Positions 47,366 through 56,541 of a stretch of DNA of 64,000 bases are shown here, one piece after another (within the stretch, counting starts at the first letter, position 1; every line of letters begins with the position of its first letter). A program made the position numbers and the translations under genes. The notes beneath the pieces were generated by a model. That model was given only the letters and a program-made list of their open reading frames with translations. It did no database searches and had not been told where the DNA came from. Source of the DNA: Succiniclasticum ruminis DSM 9236. GTDB lineage: Bacteria; Bacillota; Negativicutes; Acidaminococcales; Acidaminococcaceae. Location: assembly GCF_900112895.1 (NCBI RefSeq), contig NZ_FONL01000007.1, positions 52,634-116,633 on the forward strand, in the 5' to 3' direction.

Positions 47366-47451
47366 GCGGTTGTGGTGGAACGGCAGACACGCCACTTTGA
47401 GGGGGTGGTGAGGGAAACCTCGTATGGGTTCAAATCCCATCAACCGCACCA
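47366..47451 (+). tRNA. tRNA-Leu (anticodon GAG)
   Basis: A class II tRNA with a long variable arm: acceptor GCGGTTG, anticodon arm CCACTTTGAGGGGGTGG (GAG), T arm GGGTTCAAATCCC, encoded CCA. Confidence 0.94.
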
Positions 47452-47476
47452 TAATATTTGATTGCAAAAAAAGTTC

Positions 47477-47505
47477 TTGACAAAAAACAGAATCCGTTGT
47501 ATATT
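47477..47505 (+). promoter_or_regulatory. Promoter of tRNA-Leu(CAG)
   Basis: TTGACA and TATATT are 17 bases apart, so the second tRNA-Leu has a promoter of its own. Confidence 0.8.
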
Positions 47506-47536
47506 ATACAAGCGTTCTGAAATATGTCAGAAATAT

Positions 47537-47623
47537 GCGGTAGTGGCGGAACGGCAGACGCGCTAGCCTCAGGAGCTAGTGGGGGTTGACCCCGTGGAGG
47601 TTCAAATCCTCTCTACCGCACCA
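47537..47623 (+). tRNA. tRNA-Leu (anticodon CAG)
   Basis: A class II tRNA: acceptor GCGGTAG, anticodon arm CTAGCCTCAGGAGCTAG (CAG), long variable arm, T arm GAGGTTCAAATCCTC, encoded CCA. Confidence 0.95.
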
Positions 47624-47638
47624 ACTTAAAAATACAGG

Positions 47639-47670
47639 CGGGTGTCCTTAAAAAAGGGCATCCGTTTTTT
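47639..47670 (+). terminator. tRNA-Leu terminator
   Basis: CGGGTGTCC / GGGCATCCG (two G-U pairs) followed by six T. Confidence 0.8.
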
Positions 47671-47697
47671 CATTGCCGTTAATACTTCAAGGATAAA

Positions 47698-47730
47698 AAA
47701 AGAGATGCTTTTTTATAAAAGCATCTCTTT
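47698..47730 (-). terminator. cstA terminator
   Basis: A 14-bp perfect stem (AAAGAGATGCTTTT and its complement) has a T-run on the minus strand, 27 bases after the cstA stop. Confidence 0.85.
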
Positions 47731-47756
47731 CGAATCGGTATTATATTGTTTTACGA

Positions 47757-49475
47757 TTATCTCTTCGCAATCTCTTTCGGATGTGCAATGGTCTGGTAGC
47801 CTTCAATCGCCAGTACAAAGGCCAGCAGCACCAGCAGGGTACCGATACCCGCCTGTGCGTAAGGACCCCAGTGGGCAGCGCCTTTGGCAATGATGCCCAG
47901 CTGGTTTTTGATGGTCAGGATCAAAGAGCAGATAGTTACGATCAGCATAAAGGTCATGGGGAACAGGAACATCTTGTTGTTCTTGCCCGCATTGCCCAGC
48001 CAGGTAGCAACCGCCAGCAGACCAATACCGGCCAGCAGCTGGTTGGCAGCGCCGAACAGACCCCAGATCTTGGCAAAGCCGTTGAGGCCTAACAGAACGC
48101 CAAGCACAACGGTAAGGATCGTAGCAAAATAAGGATTTACCATAAACTTACGGAAACCGTCTTTCACGTCATGTACAGTCTCGCCGGGTTCCAGCCAGAA
48201 TTCCTGGAACATGAAGCGGGCCAGACGGGTAGCCGTATCCAGAGAAGTCAGACAGAAAGCGGAATAAGTCAGCACCAGCAGGGTGTAGAAGGATGTTTCC
48301 ATGCCTTCCAGACCAGGGATGGCAGCAACCATGGCAGCAATGCCGCCGGCAAAAATATCCGTAGCGCCTTTAGTATGACCGGTGGTCCGGGCATAAGCGA
48401 TAGCGCAGACGGTGATGATGGCCAGTACGCATTCCAGCAGCATGCCGCCGTAAGCGATTGGCTTCGCGTCGCTTTCCTTATCCAGCTGTTTGGAGGTGGT
48501 GCCGGAGGAAACCAGGGAATGGAAACCGGAAATGGCGCCGCAGGCTACGGTGGTAAACAGAATCGGGAACAGCAACTGTACGCCGTTGCCGTTGTCAACC
48601 GCGAAACCGGTTACAGCCGGGAACAGTTTCGGATCGATATTGGGATGAGCGCCTACAATGCCGACGATGGCTACGATCAGCATCGCGTACAGCAGGAAGG
48701 AGCTCAGGTAGTCACGGGGCTGCAACAGGATCCAGACCGGGGTTACAGAAGCAATGGTGATATAAACACCGATAATCCACATCCAGGTGCCGGTAGTGAA
48801 GTAGAACGGATGGAAGTTCATGCCGATGGCCATGCAGAGCACGATGGCAATGACACCCAGAATGGAAGAAGTCACCATGGACGCATGACGGCGGTATACG
48901 GCAACACCGAAAACAATGGCAATCAGGATGAACATGATAGATACCATGGCCACGGATGCGTTGGTCGCGCTGGCCTTGTAGTCAATAGCGCCATTCACGA
49001 CTTTGGCGCCAAAGGTGGAAGCCACGATGGCCGCAAAGGCCGCTACAACCAGGATCAGTGTCAGGTACGAGAAAATAATGAAAAGACGTTTTGCCCGACG
49101 GGACATATTGGCGGAAATAACTTCGCCGATGGACTGGCCTTTATGCCGTACGGACGCGAACAGGGCGCCGAAGTCATGGACGCCGCCGAAGAAGACACCG
49201 CCGACCAGAATCCACAGGGTCACGGGCAGCCAGCCGAACATAGCCGCGCCGATAGGGCCTGTAATAGGACCTGCGCCGGCAATGGACGAAAAATGATGCC
49301 CCATCAGTACGGGTGCTTTAGCGGGAACATAGTCGACGCCGTCTTCCAACGCATGGGCCGGTGTCGGGATGTCCCCTTCCCCTACGCCCCACTGTTTGAC
49401 CAGCCAGCCGCCATACATGACGTAGCCGCAGAACAGCACAGCAACGGAGATGAGAAGTAATACCAGTGTGTTCAA
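47757..49475 (-). CDS. cstA: CstA-family peptide/pyruvate transporter
   Basis: The 572-residue protein has about 16 membrane helices. The family core is clear: GHHFSSIAGAGPITGPIGAAMFGWLP, GGVHDFGALFASVRHKGQSIGEV and GFHSLVSSGTTSKQL. CstA relatives take up peptides or pyruvate. I choose the TTG at 49475: GGGAGG lies seven bases upstream and it begins exactly where the first helix does; an ATG 27 codons up would add a basic, unlikely tail. Length fits the short CstA class. A hairpin lies in the leader. Confidence 0.92.
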   Translation of the reverse strand: MNTLVLLLISVAVLFCGYVMYGGWLVKQWGVGEGDIPTPAHALEDGVDYVPAKAPVLMGHHFSSIAGAGPITGPIGAAMFGWLPVTLWILVGGVFFGGVHDFGALFASVRHKGQSIGEVISANMSRRAKRLFIIFSYLTLILVVAAFAAIVASTFGAKVVNGAIDYKASATNASVAMVSIMFILIAIVFGVAVYRRHASMVTSSILGVIAIVLCMAIGMNFHPFYFTTGTWMWIIGVYITIASVTPVWILLQPRDYLSSFLLYAMLIVAIVGIVGAHPNIDPKLFPAVTGFAVDNGNGVQLLFPILFTTVACGAISGFHSLVSSGTTSKQLDKESDAKPIAYGGMLLECVLAIITVCAIAYARTTGHTKGATDIFAGGIAAMVAAIPGLEGMETSFYTLLVLTYSAFCLTSLDTATRLARFMFQEFWLEPGETVHDVKDGFRKFMVNPYFATILTVVLGVLLGLNGFAKIWGLFGAANQLLAGIGLLAVATWLGNAGKNNKMFLFPMTFMLIVTICSLILTIKNQLGIIAKGAAHWGPYAQAGIGTLLVLLAFVLAIEGYQTIAHPKEIAKR

Positions 49476-49500
49476 AATAATTCCTCCCTTACTTTGTTTG

Positions 49501-49528
49501 CGGGAACGCCTGGTACGATGCGTTCCCG
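49501..49528 (-). repeat. Perfect hairpin in the cstA leader
   Basis: CGGGAACGC / GCGTTCCCG, 9 bp with a 10-base loop, lies 25 bases upstream of the TTG start. No T-run follows, so it is not a terminator; it may affect mRNA processing or translation. Confidence 0.55.
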
Positions 49529-49568
49529 GGGACATGCTGCTGCATGGTTTTCCCATTAAAGAAAGACA

Positions 49569-50150
49569 TCAGCGCAATCCCAATACTTTTTCCAGGTTCT
49601 TTTTCATGCAAAGACCACTATGATTAAAATACAGTTTCTGCTTTGACGCCTCAAAGCAAGCTGTATGAAAATCCATCCATCCGTGGAAAGAAAACTTGAA
49701 ACTCTTATAAATCTTACATTTTTCCAGAGCCTTCACAGCTTCCTGCTCCGCCGTTTCACATACAATGACCGGTGTAATGTAAGTATACATGTGACCGGGG
49801 CCGATGTGGGCCAGCTTCATGCCCTCTTCATAAGCATATTCCCGGCAGGCCTCAAAGACCTGCAACGTCAGAACCGGAACGGAAAACATAAAGATAAACT
49901 CTTCCTGATGGGTTGCCCAAAGCTCGTTGTGGCGAAAGAGAAAATACTGCTCTGCTTTCTCGTAATATTCGCAGAGGGCGTTAAAACAAATATCCCCCGG
50001 CAGCACCGGAGGAGTCAGTTTTTCTGCTTCACAAATCCCTTTAAACTCTTCCGGCGGCGGATTGTACCCGCCGTCAAACCGTGTCACATTATAATAACGC
50101 CGGTAACCGGACAGAAGACGTTCGATTACTGTTTCTCTATTTGTATCCAT
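49569..50150 (-). CDS. Conserved-looking protein of unknown function upstream of cstA
   Basis: I do not recognise this 193-residue protein. It has no signal peptide or membrane helix, is rich in Tyr, Phe and Cys (nine Cys, among them DICFNALCEYYEKA, VCETAEQEAVKALEKCKIYK and GLCMKKNLEKVLG), and includes an HIGPGHMYTY segment. It starts behind AGGAAC and reads into cstA 93 bases later on the same strand, so a joint transcript is possible. A palindrome overlaps its probable promoter. Confidence 0.6.
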   Translation of the reverse strand: MDTNRETVIERLLSGYRRYYNVTRFDGGYNPPPEEFKGICEAEKLTPPVLPGDICFNALCEYYEKAEQYFLFRHNELWATHQEEFIFMFSVPVLTLQVFEACREYAYEEGMKLAHIGPGHMYTYITPVIVCETAEQEAVKALEKCKIYKSFKFSFHGWMDFHTACFEASKQKLYFNHSGLCMKKNLEKVLGLR

Positions 50151-50190
50151 ATATGTTCCTGCAAAGTATCAACAAAAACGATTTTGAAAT

Positions 50191-50226
50191 TGTGAAAATT
50201 ATATCACATTTGTCTGTAAGCGTCTA
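50191..50226 (-). promoter_or_regulatory. Promoter with TGTGA-N8-TCACA palindrome
   Basis: On the minus strand TAGACG and TATAAT are 17 bases apart, and the palindrome TGTGA-N8-TCACA (50191-50208) covers the -10 element. It resembles CRP/FNR- or Rex-type half-sites but the spacing is two bases too wide for the standard forms. Confidence 0.45.
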
Positions 50227-50292
50227 CAATATCTTTAAAAAATATAGCTGAAATTTTTATTTGTGTTAAAATTCCGTGAAATCCGGCGTTTT

Positions 50293-51042
50293 TCACTTTC
50301 TCTTTTCTACCTTATCCTTGTACAACCTGTAGTACTCATCTCTGTCGTAAAGCACGGATGCCACATAGTTCCGGGATTCCGGATAAGGAATCTTTTTTAC
50401 ATCCCCAAACGTGTAGTCCCAACCATTAGCGTTCATCCAGCCATGGGTATTGCCCCGACCGGCATTGTAAGCCATCATCATCAGGAGCAGATTATCTTTA
50501 AACTCATATTTCAGTTCGGAAAGATACCAGCAGCCCATGCGGATATTAACGCCGGGATTATATAAAGAATCTACATCATAGCTGTCAAGGCCCATTTGCT
50601 TCGCAATCCATTCCCCGGTTTCCGGCATAATCTGCATCATGCCTATGGCCCCTACCGGCGAAACAGCCCCAGGTTTAAACTCGCTTTCGTTTTTTATGAC
50701 GGCCGCCACCAAAAACGGGTCAATGTCATTGCGACGGGCGTAGGTAACAATTTCATTCTGGTATGGCCACATATAGACGAAGCGCATCTGTACCGCATCG
50801 CTGCGCCATAACCGCCAACCTGCGAAAAACAAAATAACAAGCAGCAGCAGTACATAAATCCACATGCGTCTGCTGCTTGCTCTTTTCCATGCTGAATATT
50901 TCTTTTTATGTGTTACAGGACGGTGTACCCGCTTTACCCGGCGGCTTTTTACAGATTCGTTATCGATTTCCCGGACCGTTTTTTTCTGTCTGGCCGTCCG
51001 TTCCTGTTTTACCTTTTTTCCCGTCAAAATCCGGACTCCCAT
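50293..51042 (-). CDS. Membrane-anchored lytic transglycosylase (SLT)
   Basis: The protein has 249 residues. A basic N-terminal tail of about 60 residues precedes one membrane helix (MWIYVLLLLVILFFAGW), followed by an SLT domain with the catalytic Glu in VAAVIKNESEF, GAIGMMQIMP and AYNAGRG. It cleaves the MurNAc-GlcNAc bond of peptidoglycan to an anhydro product. I chose the ATG at 51042; a TTG seven codons upstream is also possible. It lies 60 bases after coaE. Confidence 0.9.
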   Translation of the reverse strand: MGVRILTGKKVKQERTARQKKTVREIDNESVKSRRVKRVHRPVTHKKKYSAWKRASSRRMWIYVLLLLVILFFAGWRLWRSDAVQMRFVYMWPYQNEIVTYARRNDIDPFLVAAVIKNESEFKPGAVSPVGAIGMMQIMPETGEWIAKQMGLDSYDVDSLYNPGVNIRMGCWYLSELKYEFKDNLLLMMMAYNAGRGNTHGWMNANGWDYTFGDVKKIPYPESRNYVASVLYDRDEYYRLYKDKVEKRK

Positions 51043-51102
51043 CTGTTTTCCGTACAATGTCAAGTGCCATTATAAACCCTTGTCCGGTTTTTGTACAGAG
51101 TC

Positions 51103-51702
51103 TTATATGGCGCCCAGAATTTTATGCATCTGTGCCGTTACCTGGGCTTTTGTGTTTTCTATGTTCCCGCTGTTGTCAATGACCACGTCAGCGAACTTTT
51201 CTTTGTCAGCCAATGACATCTGGGTGTTGATCCGCGCCAGCACCGCTTCTTCCGTGGCCCCGTCCCGCAGCATGGCGCGCTGTATCTGAATCTCTTTCGG
51301 TACCTTTACCAGCCATACGCTGTCCACCTTTGTATGCCAGCCGCACTCAATGAGCAGCGGGACATCCAGCAACACCGCCGCTGTGTTTTTTTCACGTTCT
51401 TCTGTCAGGAACCGCTGCGCTTCTGCCCAGACCTGGTCCTGTACGATTTTTTCGTACTGCTTCAGGACCGCTCTATCGTGAAATACTTTATCTGCTACCC
51501 AGGGACGGTTCAGTTCCCCGTCGGGCAGGAGACAGTCCGGTCCGAAAAAGGTTACTATCTTTTGCAGGCAGAGGCTGCCTTTTTTCACTGCGGCCCGGCT
51601 GGAGGCATCTGCGTCAAAGACGGGGATGCCTAATTTTTTCATATAAGAGGATACGGTGCTTTTGCCGCTGCCGATGCCACCGGTTAAGCCGATAACTATC
51701 AT
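51103..51702 (-). CDS. coaE: Dephospho-CoA kinase
   Basis: The 199-residue kinase completes CoA synthesis. P-loop GLTGGIGSGKST, then VFDADA, LDVPLLIE (substrate lid), and VIDNSGN near the end are all typical. The start follows GAGG; it lies 72 bases after polA, a frequent neighbour in Firmicutes (polA-fpg-coaE), although mutM/fpg is missing here. Confidence 0.95.
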   Translation of the reverse strand: MIVIGLTGGIGSGKSTVSSYMKKLGIPVFDADASSRAAVKKGSLCLQKIVTFFGPDCLLPDGELNRPWVADKVFHDRAVLKQYEKIVQDQVWAEAQRFLTEEREKNTAAVLLDVPLLIECGWHTKVDSVWLVKVPKEIQIQRAMLRDGATEEAVLARINTQMSLADKEKFADVVIDNSGNIENTKAQVTAQMHKILGAI

Positions 51703-51774
51703 AGTTCCTCACTTTCTGTACCGCAATTCTTTTGAAGTTTGCAAAATAAAACTGTATGAAAAGACATCGCAGAA

Positions 51775-54543
51775 CTATTTCGCAGACGCCCAGTCTTTCC
51801 CGTAATTGACTTCTGCCAACAGCGGCACGTCCAGTTTGAAGGCGTTCTGCATCTCAGTCTGCAGCAAAGCCGCAGTGGCTTCCCGTTCCGCCTCCTTCAC
51901 TTCCAGCACCAGTTCATCATGCACCTGCAGTAATACCCGGGAAGAAAGGCCGGACTTCCGCAATGCAGCATCCACCCGCAGCATGGCCAGCTTCATGATA
52001 TCGGCGGCAGTACCCTGAATTGGCGTATTGATAGCCGTCCGTTCCGCAAAACTGCGCAGGTTGAAGTTACGGTTGTTGATGTCCGGCAGGTAACGGCGGC
52101 GCCCCAACAGTGTCATTACATATCCCTGACTGCGGGCCAGGGTCTTCATCCGTTCCATATACTCTTTCACGCCTTTGTATCGGGACAGATAATTATCAAT
52201 AAACTCACCGGCTTCTTTGCGGCTGCAACCCAGCTGCACTGCCAGTCCGAAATCGCTGATGCCGTATACGATGCCGAAGTTGACCGCTTTGGCCCGGCCT
52301 CGCATTTCATGGGATACCAGATCCAGCGGCACCCCAAACACTTCACTGGCCGTACGGGCATGGACATCCTGGTTTTCCCGGAAGGATTCCAGCATCAGAG
52401 AATCCTGAGACACATGGGCCAGAATCCGCAGTTCAATCTGGGAATAATCGCAGGACAGGAGCCAGTCATAGCCTTTCCCGGGGATAAACAGTGCGCGGAT
52501 TTCGCGGCCGGTTTCCGTGCGGGTGGGAATGTTCTGAAGGTTGGGATCCGTGCTGGACAGACGGCCCGTTACCGTGACGGTCTGCTGGAAGTGAGTATGA
52601 ATTCTTCCTGTCGTCCTGTTGATCAGCGGCTTCAGTCCTTCCAAATAGGTAGACTGAAGCTTTGCAAGCACCCTGTACTGCAGGATGGTATCCACCAGAG
52701 GATGTTTGCCCCGCAGTTCTTCTAACACCTTTACGTCTGTGGAGTAGCCGGTCTTCGTCTTTTTTACCACAGGCAGTCCCAGCTTCTCAAACAGGACCAC
52801 GCCCAGCTGTTTCGGGGAGTTAGGGTTAAAGCCCGGATCCCCCGCCTGCTCTTTGGCAAGATCCTCCAGGCGGGCCAGTTTCCCTGCCATATCCCTGCTC
52901 AGAGCGTCCAGTTTCTTTTCATCCGCCACGACCCCGGCCAGTTCCATCCGGGCAAGCACGGGAATAAGCGGCAGTTCAATCTCCTTATATAACTGAGTCA
53001 GTTCTTTATCCAACAGCGCCTGTTTAACCGCCTCCGCCACGCAGGCCAGGGTATGACAGTCCGGTTCCCTGTCCTGACCCAGATAGTGCCAGGCAATATC
53101 TGCCAGCGCGTAACTGCTGCGGCCCGGATCATCCAGATAGGCTCCCAGGACAATATCTTCTATTATATTCTGCGGTTCCACACCCTGACAGAAACAGGTC
53201 CGGAACACTTCCTTACTGTCTGCCGTGCCCTTGGGATTGGGAGCCTCTGCCAGCCATCCGGTAAAAGAAGCAAGGGCTTCCGAACCACTCACAAGATATT
53301 CCCGGTCCCCGCACAGCACCCGGGCAGCTTCAAACCGCAGATGCGGAATCTCCCCGGCCGTCTCTGCCATGAACCAGACCATAGCGGAAGGATCCGCATC
53401 TATTTCCGCAGCCACCTCCTGCCACTGGGAAGCAAAACCGATTTCTTTCGCTCGTACGGCAGGCACCGGCGCACCGAACAGACTGCCCATGCCGTCATCC
53501 GGAACAGGAGCTGTTTCCGGACCGGCATTCCGCGTATTTCTGTTATCTGCAGTCGCAACAAACAAATCTTCCATATTGCCGGCAGCATTGCCCGATACAG
53601 CACTCTTTATAGCAGGTTCCGCGCTCTCTGCCGATGTACCGCCTGCCACACTGCTTTCAACGTCGGAAGCAAGGCCCATGATCTGGCCGAATTGGTTAAA
53701 GAAACCGCGGAACTCCAGGTCCGCCATCATTTGCCGGGTTTTTCCTTCCAGCGGTTTCAGGGCATATGTATCCAGTGTCAGGTCCAGTCCCGGTACTTCC
53801 GTATAAATCGTGGCCAGCTCTTTGGAAAGCAACGCCTGTTCCTTATTGTTGACCAGTTTCTCCTTAAGGCTCTTCCCTTTGACTTCTTCGACATGCGCAA
53901 TCACGTTTTCCACACTGCCGTATTCTGCAATCAACTTCAGCGCGGTCTTGGGGCCTACCCCCGGCACGCCGGGAATATTGTCGGATGTATCTCCCATAAG
54001 GCCCTTCAGGTCAATGAGCTGCAGAGGAGCAAGACCTTCATAGTCTGCCGCAAACGATTCTTTATCATATAACTTTATATCGGAGATGCCCTTCTTTGTG
54101 TACATGACCCGGGTGCGGTCATCGATAAGTTGCAATTCATCCCGGTCACCGGTAACAATAAACACTTCCAGGCCAGGGTCAAGTTTTTTCGCAAAGGTAC
54201 CGATAATGTCGTCCGCTTCGTAATCATCCAGTTCCAGAGCAGGGACGCCCATGGACCGGAGCACCTCCATGCACAGGGGGAACTGTTCCTTCAGTTCCGG
54301 CGGCGTAGGTTTGCGCTGGCCTTTGTAATCCGCATACAATTTTGTGCGGAAGGTTATTCTTGACTTATCAAAAGCCGCAGCCACCCAACGTGGTTTAACA
54401 TCCTGCAGCAGCTTGTGGAACATGCGCAGGAAACCGTACACAGCGCCGGTGTGCTGCCCTTTCCGGGTAGTCAGGGGAGGCAGGGCAAAAAATGCGCGGT
54501 GGATGAGGCTGCTTCCGTCAATAATCAAAAATTTATCTGCCAT
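51775..54543 (-). CDS. polA: DNA polymerase I
   Basis: The 922-residue enzyme fills gaps in repair and Okazaki processing. Domains: 5'-3' exonuclease (1-~290; DGSSLIHRAFFA, DDYEADDIIGT), a 3'-5' exonuclease-like domain (about 375-540) and the polymerase (about 550-922) with motif A DYSQIELRI, motif B RGRAKAVNFGIVYG and motif C VHDELVLEV. The proofreading DxE is not seen at its usual place (AMVWFMAETAG), so this domain is probably inactive, as in Bacillus. An acidic/Ala-rich linker (about 305-365) precedes it. Confidence 0.95.
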   Translation of the reverse strand: MADKFLIIDGSSLIHRAFFALPPLTTRKGQHTGAVYGFLRMFHKLLQDVKPRWVAAAFDKSRITFRTKLYADYKGQRKPTPPELKEQFPLCMEVLRSMGVPALELDDYEADDIIGTFAKKLDPGLEVFIVTGDRDELQLIDDRTRVMYTKKGISDIKLYDKESFAADYEGLAPLQLIDLKGLMGDTSDNIPGVPGVGPKTALKLIAEYGSVENVIAHVEEVKGKSLKEKLVNNKEQALLSKELATIYTEVPGLDLTLDTYALKPLEGKTRQMMADLEFRGFFNQFGQIMGLASDVESSVAGGTSAESAEPAIKSAVSGNAAGNMEDLFVATADNRNTRNAGPETAPVPDDGMGSLFGAPVPAVRAKEIGFASQWQEVAAEIDADPSAMVWFMAETAGEIPHLRFEAARVLCGDREYLVSGSEALASFTGWLAEAPNPKGTADSKEVFRTCFCQGVEPQNIIEDIVLGAYLDDPGRSSYALADIAWHYLGQDREPDCHTLACVAEAVKQALLDKELTQLYKEIELPLIPVLARMELAGVVADEKKLDALSRDMAGKLARLEDLAKEQAGDPGFNPNSPKQLGVVLFEKLGLPVVKKTKTGYSTDVKVLEELRGKHPLVDTILQYRVLAKLQSTYLEGLKPLINRTTGRIHTHFQQTVTVTGRLSSTDPNLQNIPTRTETGREIRALFIPGKGYDWLLSCDYSQIELRILAHVSQDSLMLESFRENQDVHARTASEVFGVPLDLVSHEMRGRAKAVNFGIVYGISDFGLAVQLGCSRKEAGEFIDNYLSRYKGVKEYMERMKTLARSQGYVMTLLGRRRYLPDINNRNFNLRSFAERTAINTPIQGTAADIMKLAMLRVDAALRKSGLSSRVLLQVHDELVLEVKEAEREATAALLQTEMQNAFKLDVPLLAEVNYGKDWASAK

Positions 54544-54657
54544 AGTTTATTCTCCTGACGTGCATATAATCTGTTAATTAATTATACCATACTATTATAT
54601 CTGATATAAAGTGAAATGTTTCACAGCGGTGTTCCGCCTTTTCCAACCGACAAAAAA

Positions 54658-54683
54658 ACAGACGGCAACCGGCTGCCGCCTGT
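54658..54683 (-). terminator. lapA terminator
   Basis: ACAGACGGCA / TGCCGCCTGT (one G-U pair on the minus strand) is followed by seven T on that strand. Confidence 0.75.
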
Positions 54684-54738
54684 TCAGATAATCTTTGCAT
54701 CTCTGTATTAAGTTGAGACTATCAAAATAGGGACTCTT

Positions 54739-55131
54739 TTATCTTTTCATAAAGGCATTGAGCGGACCTGCCGCAGATGCCGGCTTCACTGTGGCCTCTG
54801 CCGTGGGGGTGGTTGTAGTATCAGCCGGATCCATTACGCCGCCCTGGGCCTTCATCAGCTGCTCCACCTTATCACGTAAAATGCGTTTGTCGTCTTCCAG
54901 CAGGGCAATCTGTTCGTTCAGCTTGCGGGTCTGCCACATGCTGCGCGTTTTGACGGTAATACCCCAGACGATCCCCAGCAACAGGCCGCAGATGACGGAG
55001 AGCAGCACCACCAGCACCAGGTTCAGCTGAAAACTCCACATAAAGAGTGTCAGATCCACCATCATGGAGTTCTGGACAGCCAGAATGGCAACCAATACAG
55101 CAACAATAGCACTTACGATCATAAAAGGCAT
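54739..55131 (-). CDS. LapA-family membrane protein
   Basis: The 130-residue protein has two membrane helices with the LapA/DUF1049 pattern AILAVQNSMMVDLTLFMWSFQLNLVLVVLLSVICGLLLG, a coiled coil after them (LNEQIALLEDDKRILRDKVEQLM) and a Thr/Ala-rich tail. E. coli LapA/B act in LPS assembly control; in diderm Negativicutes a similar envelope role is possible but not shown. It starts behind GAGG. Confidence 0.85.
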   Translation of the reverse strand: MPFMIVSAIVAVLVAILAVQNSMMVDLTLFMWSFQLNLVLVVLLSVICGLLLGIVWGITVKTRSMWQTRKLNEQIALLEDDKRILRDKVEQLMKAQGGVMDPADTTTTPTAEATVKPASAAGPLNAFMKR

Positions 55132-55242
55132 AACGTCAACCTCTTTCTCTTCTGTACATGTACCTGTTTCATTTCATTACAGGAAAGCAGTATACCCGGT
55201 AAAAACTGCAGAATCAGACAGAACCGTTCCTGTCCGTTCAGC

Positions 55243-56427
55243 TTACATACACTCTTTAATGGCTCTGGCCATACGTTTTACGCCTTCCACGATCTTATCG
55301 TCAGGCATGCAGGAGTAATTGACACGCAAGCTGCGGTCAGTCTTGTCGTTGGGATAGAAGGCATCACCGATTACGGCCGCAACTTTCTGCTCGATGCATT
55401 TGTCAAATACCTTGCGGGCGCTGACCCCTTCCGGAACCGTCACCCACAGGAACAGGCCGCCGTCAGGACGGGTGAATTCCACGCCTTCCGGGAATTCTTC
55501 TTCCATGGTTTTCAGAATCAGGTCGCGGCGATGACCGTACAGTTCCACGATTTCCTTCACATGGGCATCCAGATCATAAGTATCCATGTAGGCATCGGCC
55601 ACGCCCTGGTCAAAGTTGGAAGTGTGCAGGTCGGCGCTCTGTTTGATCATGACAAATTTTTCAACGATCGTATGAGGACCGGCGATCCAGCCTAAACGCA
55701 GGCCCGGGCAGAAGATCTTGGAGAAGGTGCCCAGGAAAGAAACCAGGCCTTTCGTGTCCATGGACTTCAGGGTGGGGAAGCTTTCGCCTCTGTAACGCAG
55801 TTCACCGTAGGGATTGTCTTCGAATACCGGCAGGTCATACTTGTTGATGACTTCAATGAATTTTTTGCGGCGTTCCAGGCTCCAACAGATGCCGGTAGGA
55901 TTCTGGAAGTCGGGAATTACATAGATGAACTTGCATTTCGGGGTGGTAGCCAGAATCTTATCCAGCTCTTCCGGAATGATGCCTTCCCCGTCAGTGGGAA
56001 CTTCCTTAAATACGGGCTGGTAAGCATTGAACGCATTCAGCGCGCCCAGGTAGGACGGACTTTCGCACAGCACCACGTCGCCGGGGTCCAGGAACAGCTT
56101 GCCGGCAAAATCCAGACACTGCTGGGAACCGGTAGTGATAAGAATGTCGTTCATATCGACCGGGGTACCGTATTTTTCCGTCATGCGTTTCGCGATTTTT
56201 TCCCGCAGAGTGGGACGGCCTTCCGTGGTAGCGTACTGCAGCAGCTTCTGGCCTTCTTTTAATACCAGGTCATGGGAAACCTGGGCAATTTCTTTTACCG
56301 GGAACAGTTCCGGGGCAGGCAGACCGCCGGCAAAGGAAATAATCTCCGGCCTGGCAGTCAGTTTCAGTAATTCACGGATTTCAGACGCCTTCATCCGGTC
56401 CATGCGTGATGCAAATTTGTATTCCAT
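55243..56427 (-). CDS. PLP-dependent aminotransferase (class I/II, 2-aminoadipate type)
   Basis: The 394-residue enzyme has the fold-type I layout: ISFAGGLPAPELFP, the cofactor motif TTGSQQCLDFAGKLFLDPGD, VIPDFQNPTG, PVFEDNPYG and the Schiff-base lysine in SFLGTFSKIFCPGLRLGW. The look is that of LysN/PatA-like aminotransferases with broad specificity for 2-aminoadipate, aromatic or branched-chain amino acids. Next to gdhA it would pass amino groups to 2-oxoglutarate. The start follows GAGGGG. gdhA ends 114 bases upstream and is followed by a strong terminator. Confidence 0.9.
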   Translation of the reverse strand: MEYKFASRMDRMKASEIRELLKLTARPEIISFAGGLPAPELFPVKEIAQVSHDLVLKEGQKLLQYATTEGRPTLREKIAKRMTEKYGTPVDMNDILITTGSQQCLDFAGKLFLDPGDVVLCESPSYLGALNAFNAYQPVFKEVPTDGEGIIPEELDKILATTPKCKFIYVIPDFQNPTGICWSLERRKKFIEVINKYDLPVFEDNPYGELRYRGESFPTLKSMDTKGLVSFLGTFSKIFCPGLRLGWIAGPHTIVEKFVMIKQSADLHTSNFDQGVADAYMDTYDLDAHVKEIVELYGHRRDLILKTMEEEFPEGVEFTRPDGGLFLWVTVPEGVSARKVFDKCIEQKVAAVIGDAFYPNDKTDRSLRVNYSCMPDDKIVEGVKRMARAIKECM

Positions 56428-56493
56428 AGTAAATACCCCTCTTTCATATTCATATATTAAAAATTTTATCACTTGGGGAAAACAGTGTCAAAT

Positions 56494-56522
56494 AAAAAAC
56501 CTGCGCAAAGCGCAGGTTTTTT
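56494..56522 (-). terminator. gdhA terminator
   Basis: AAAAAACCTGCGC-AAA-GCGCAGGTTTTTT is a perfect hairpin with T-run in both directions, 20 bases after gdhA. Confidence 0.92.
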
Positions 56523-56541
56523 GGGAGATATTTTATAACTC

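Noticed and set aside
48171..49460. 429-codon frame opposite cstA
   Set aside because: It is a shadow of the transporter gene; composition (rich in Gly, Gln, His) is not that of a natural protein.
50191..50208. Rex or CRP/FNR operator
   Set aside because: The half-sites fit loosely, but the N8 spacing differs from the standard N6 of CRP and Rex or the N4 of FNR, so I report only an unnamed palindrome.
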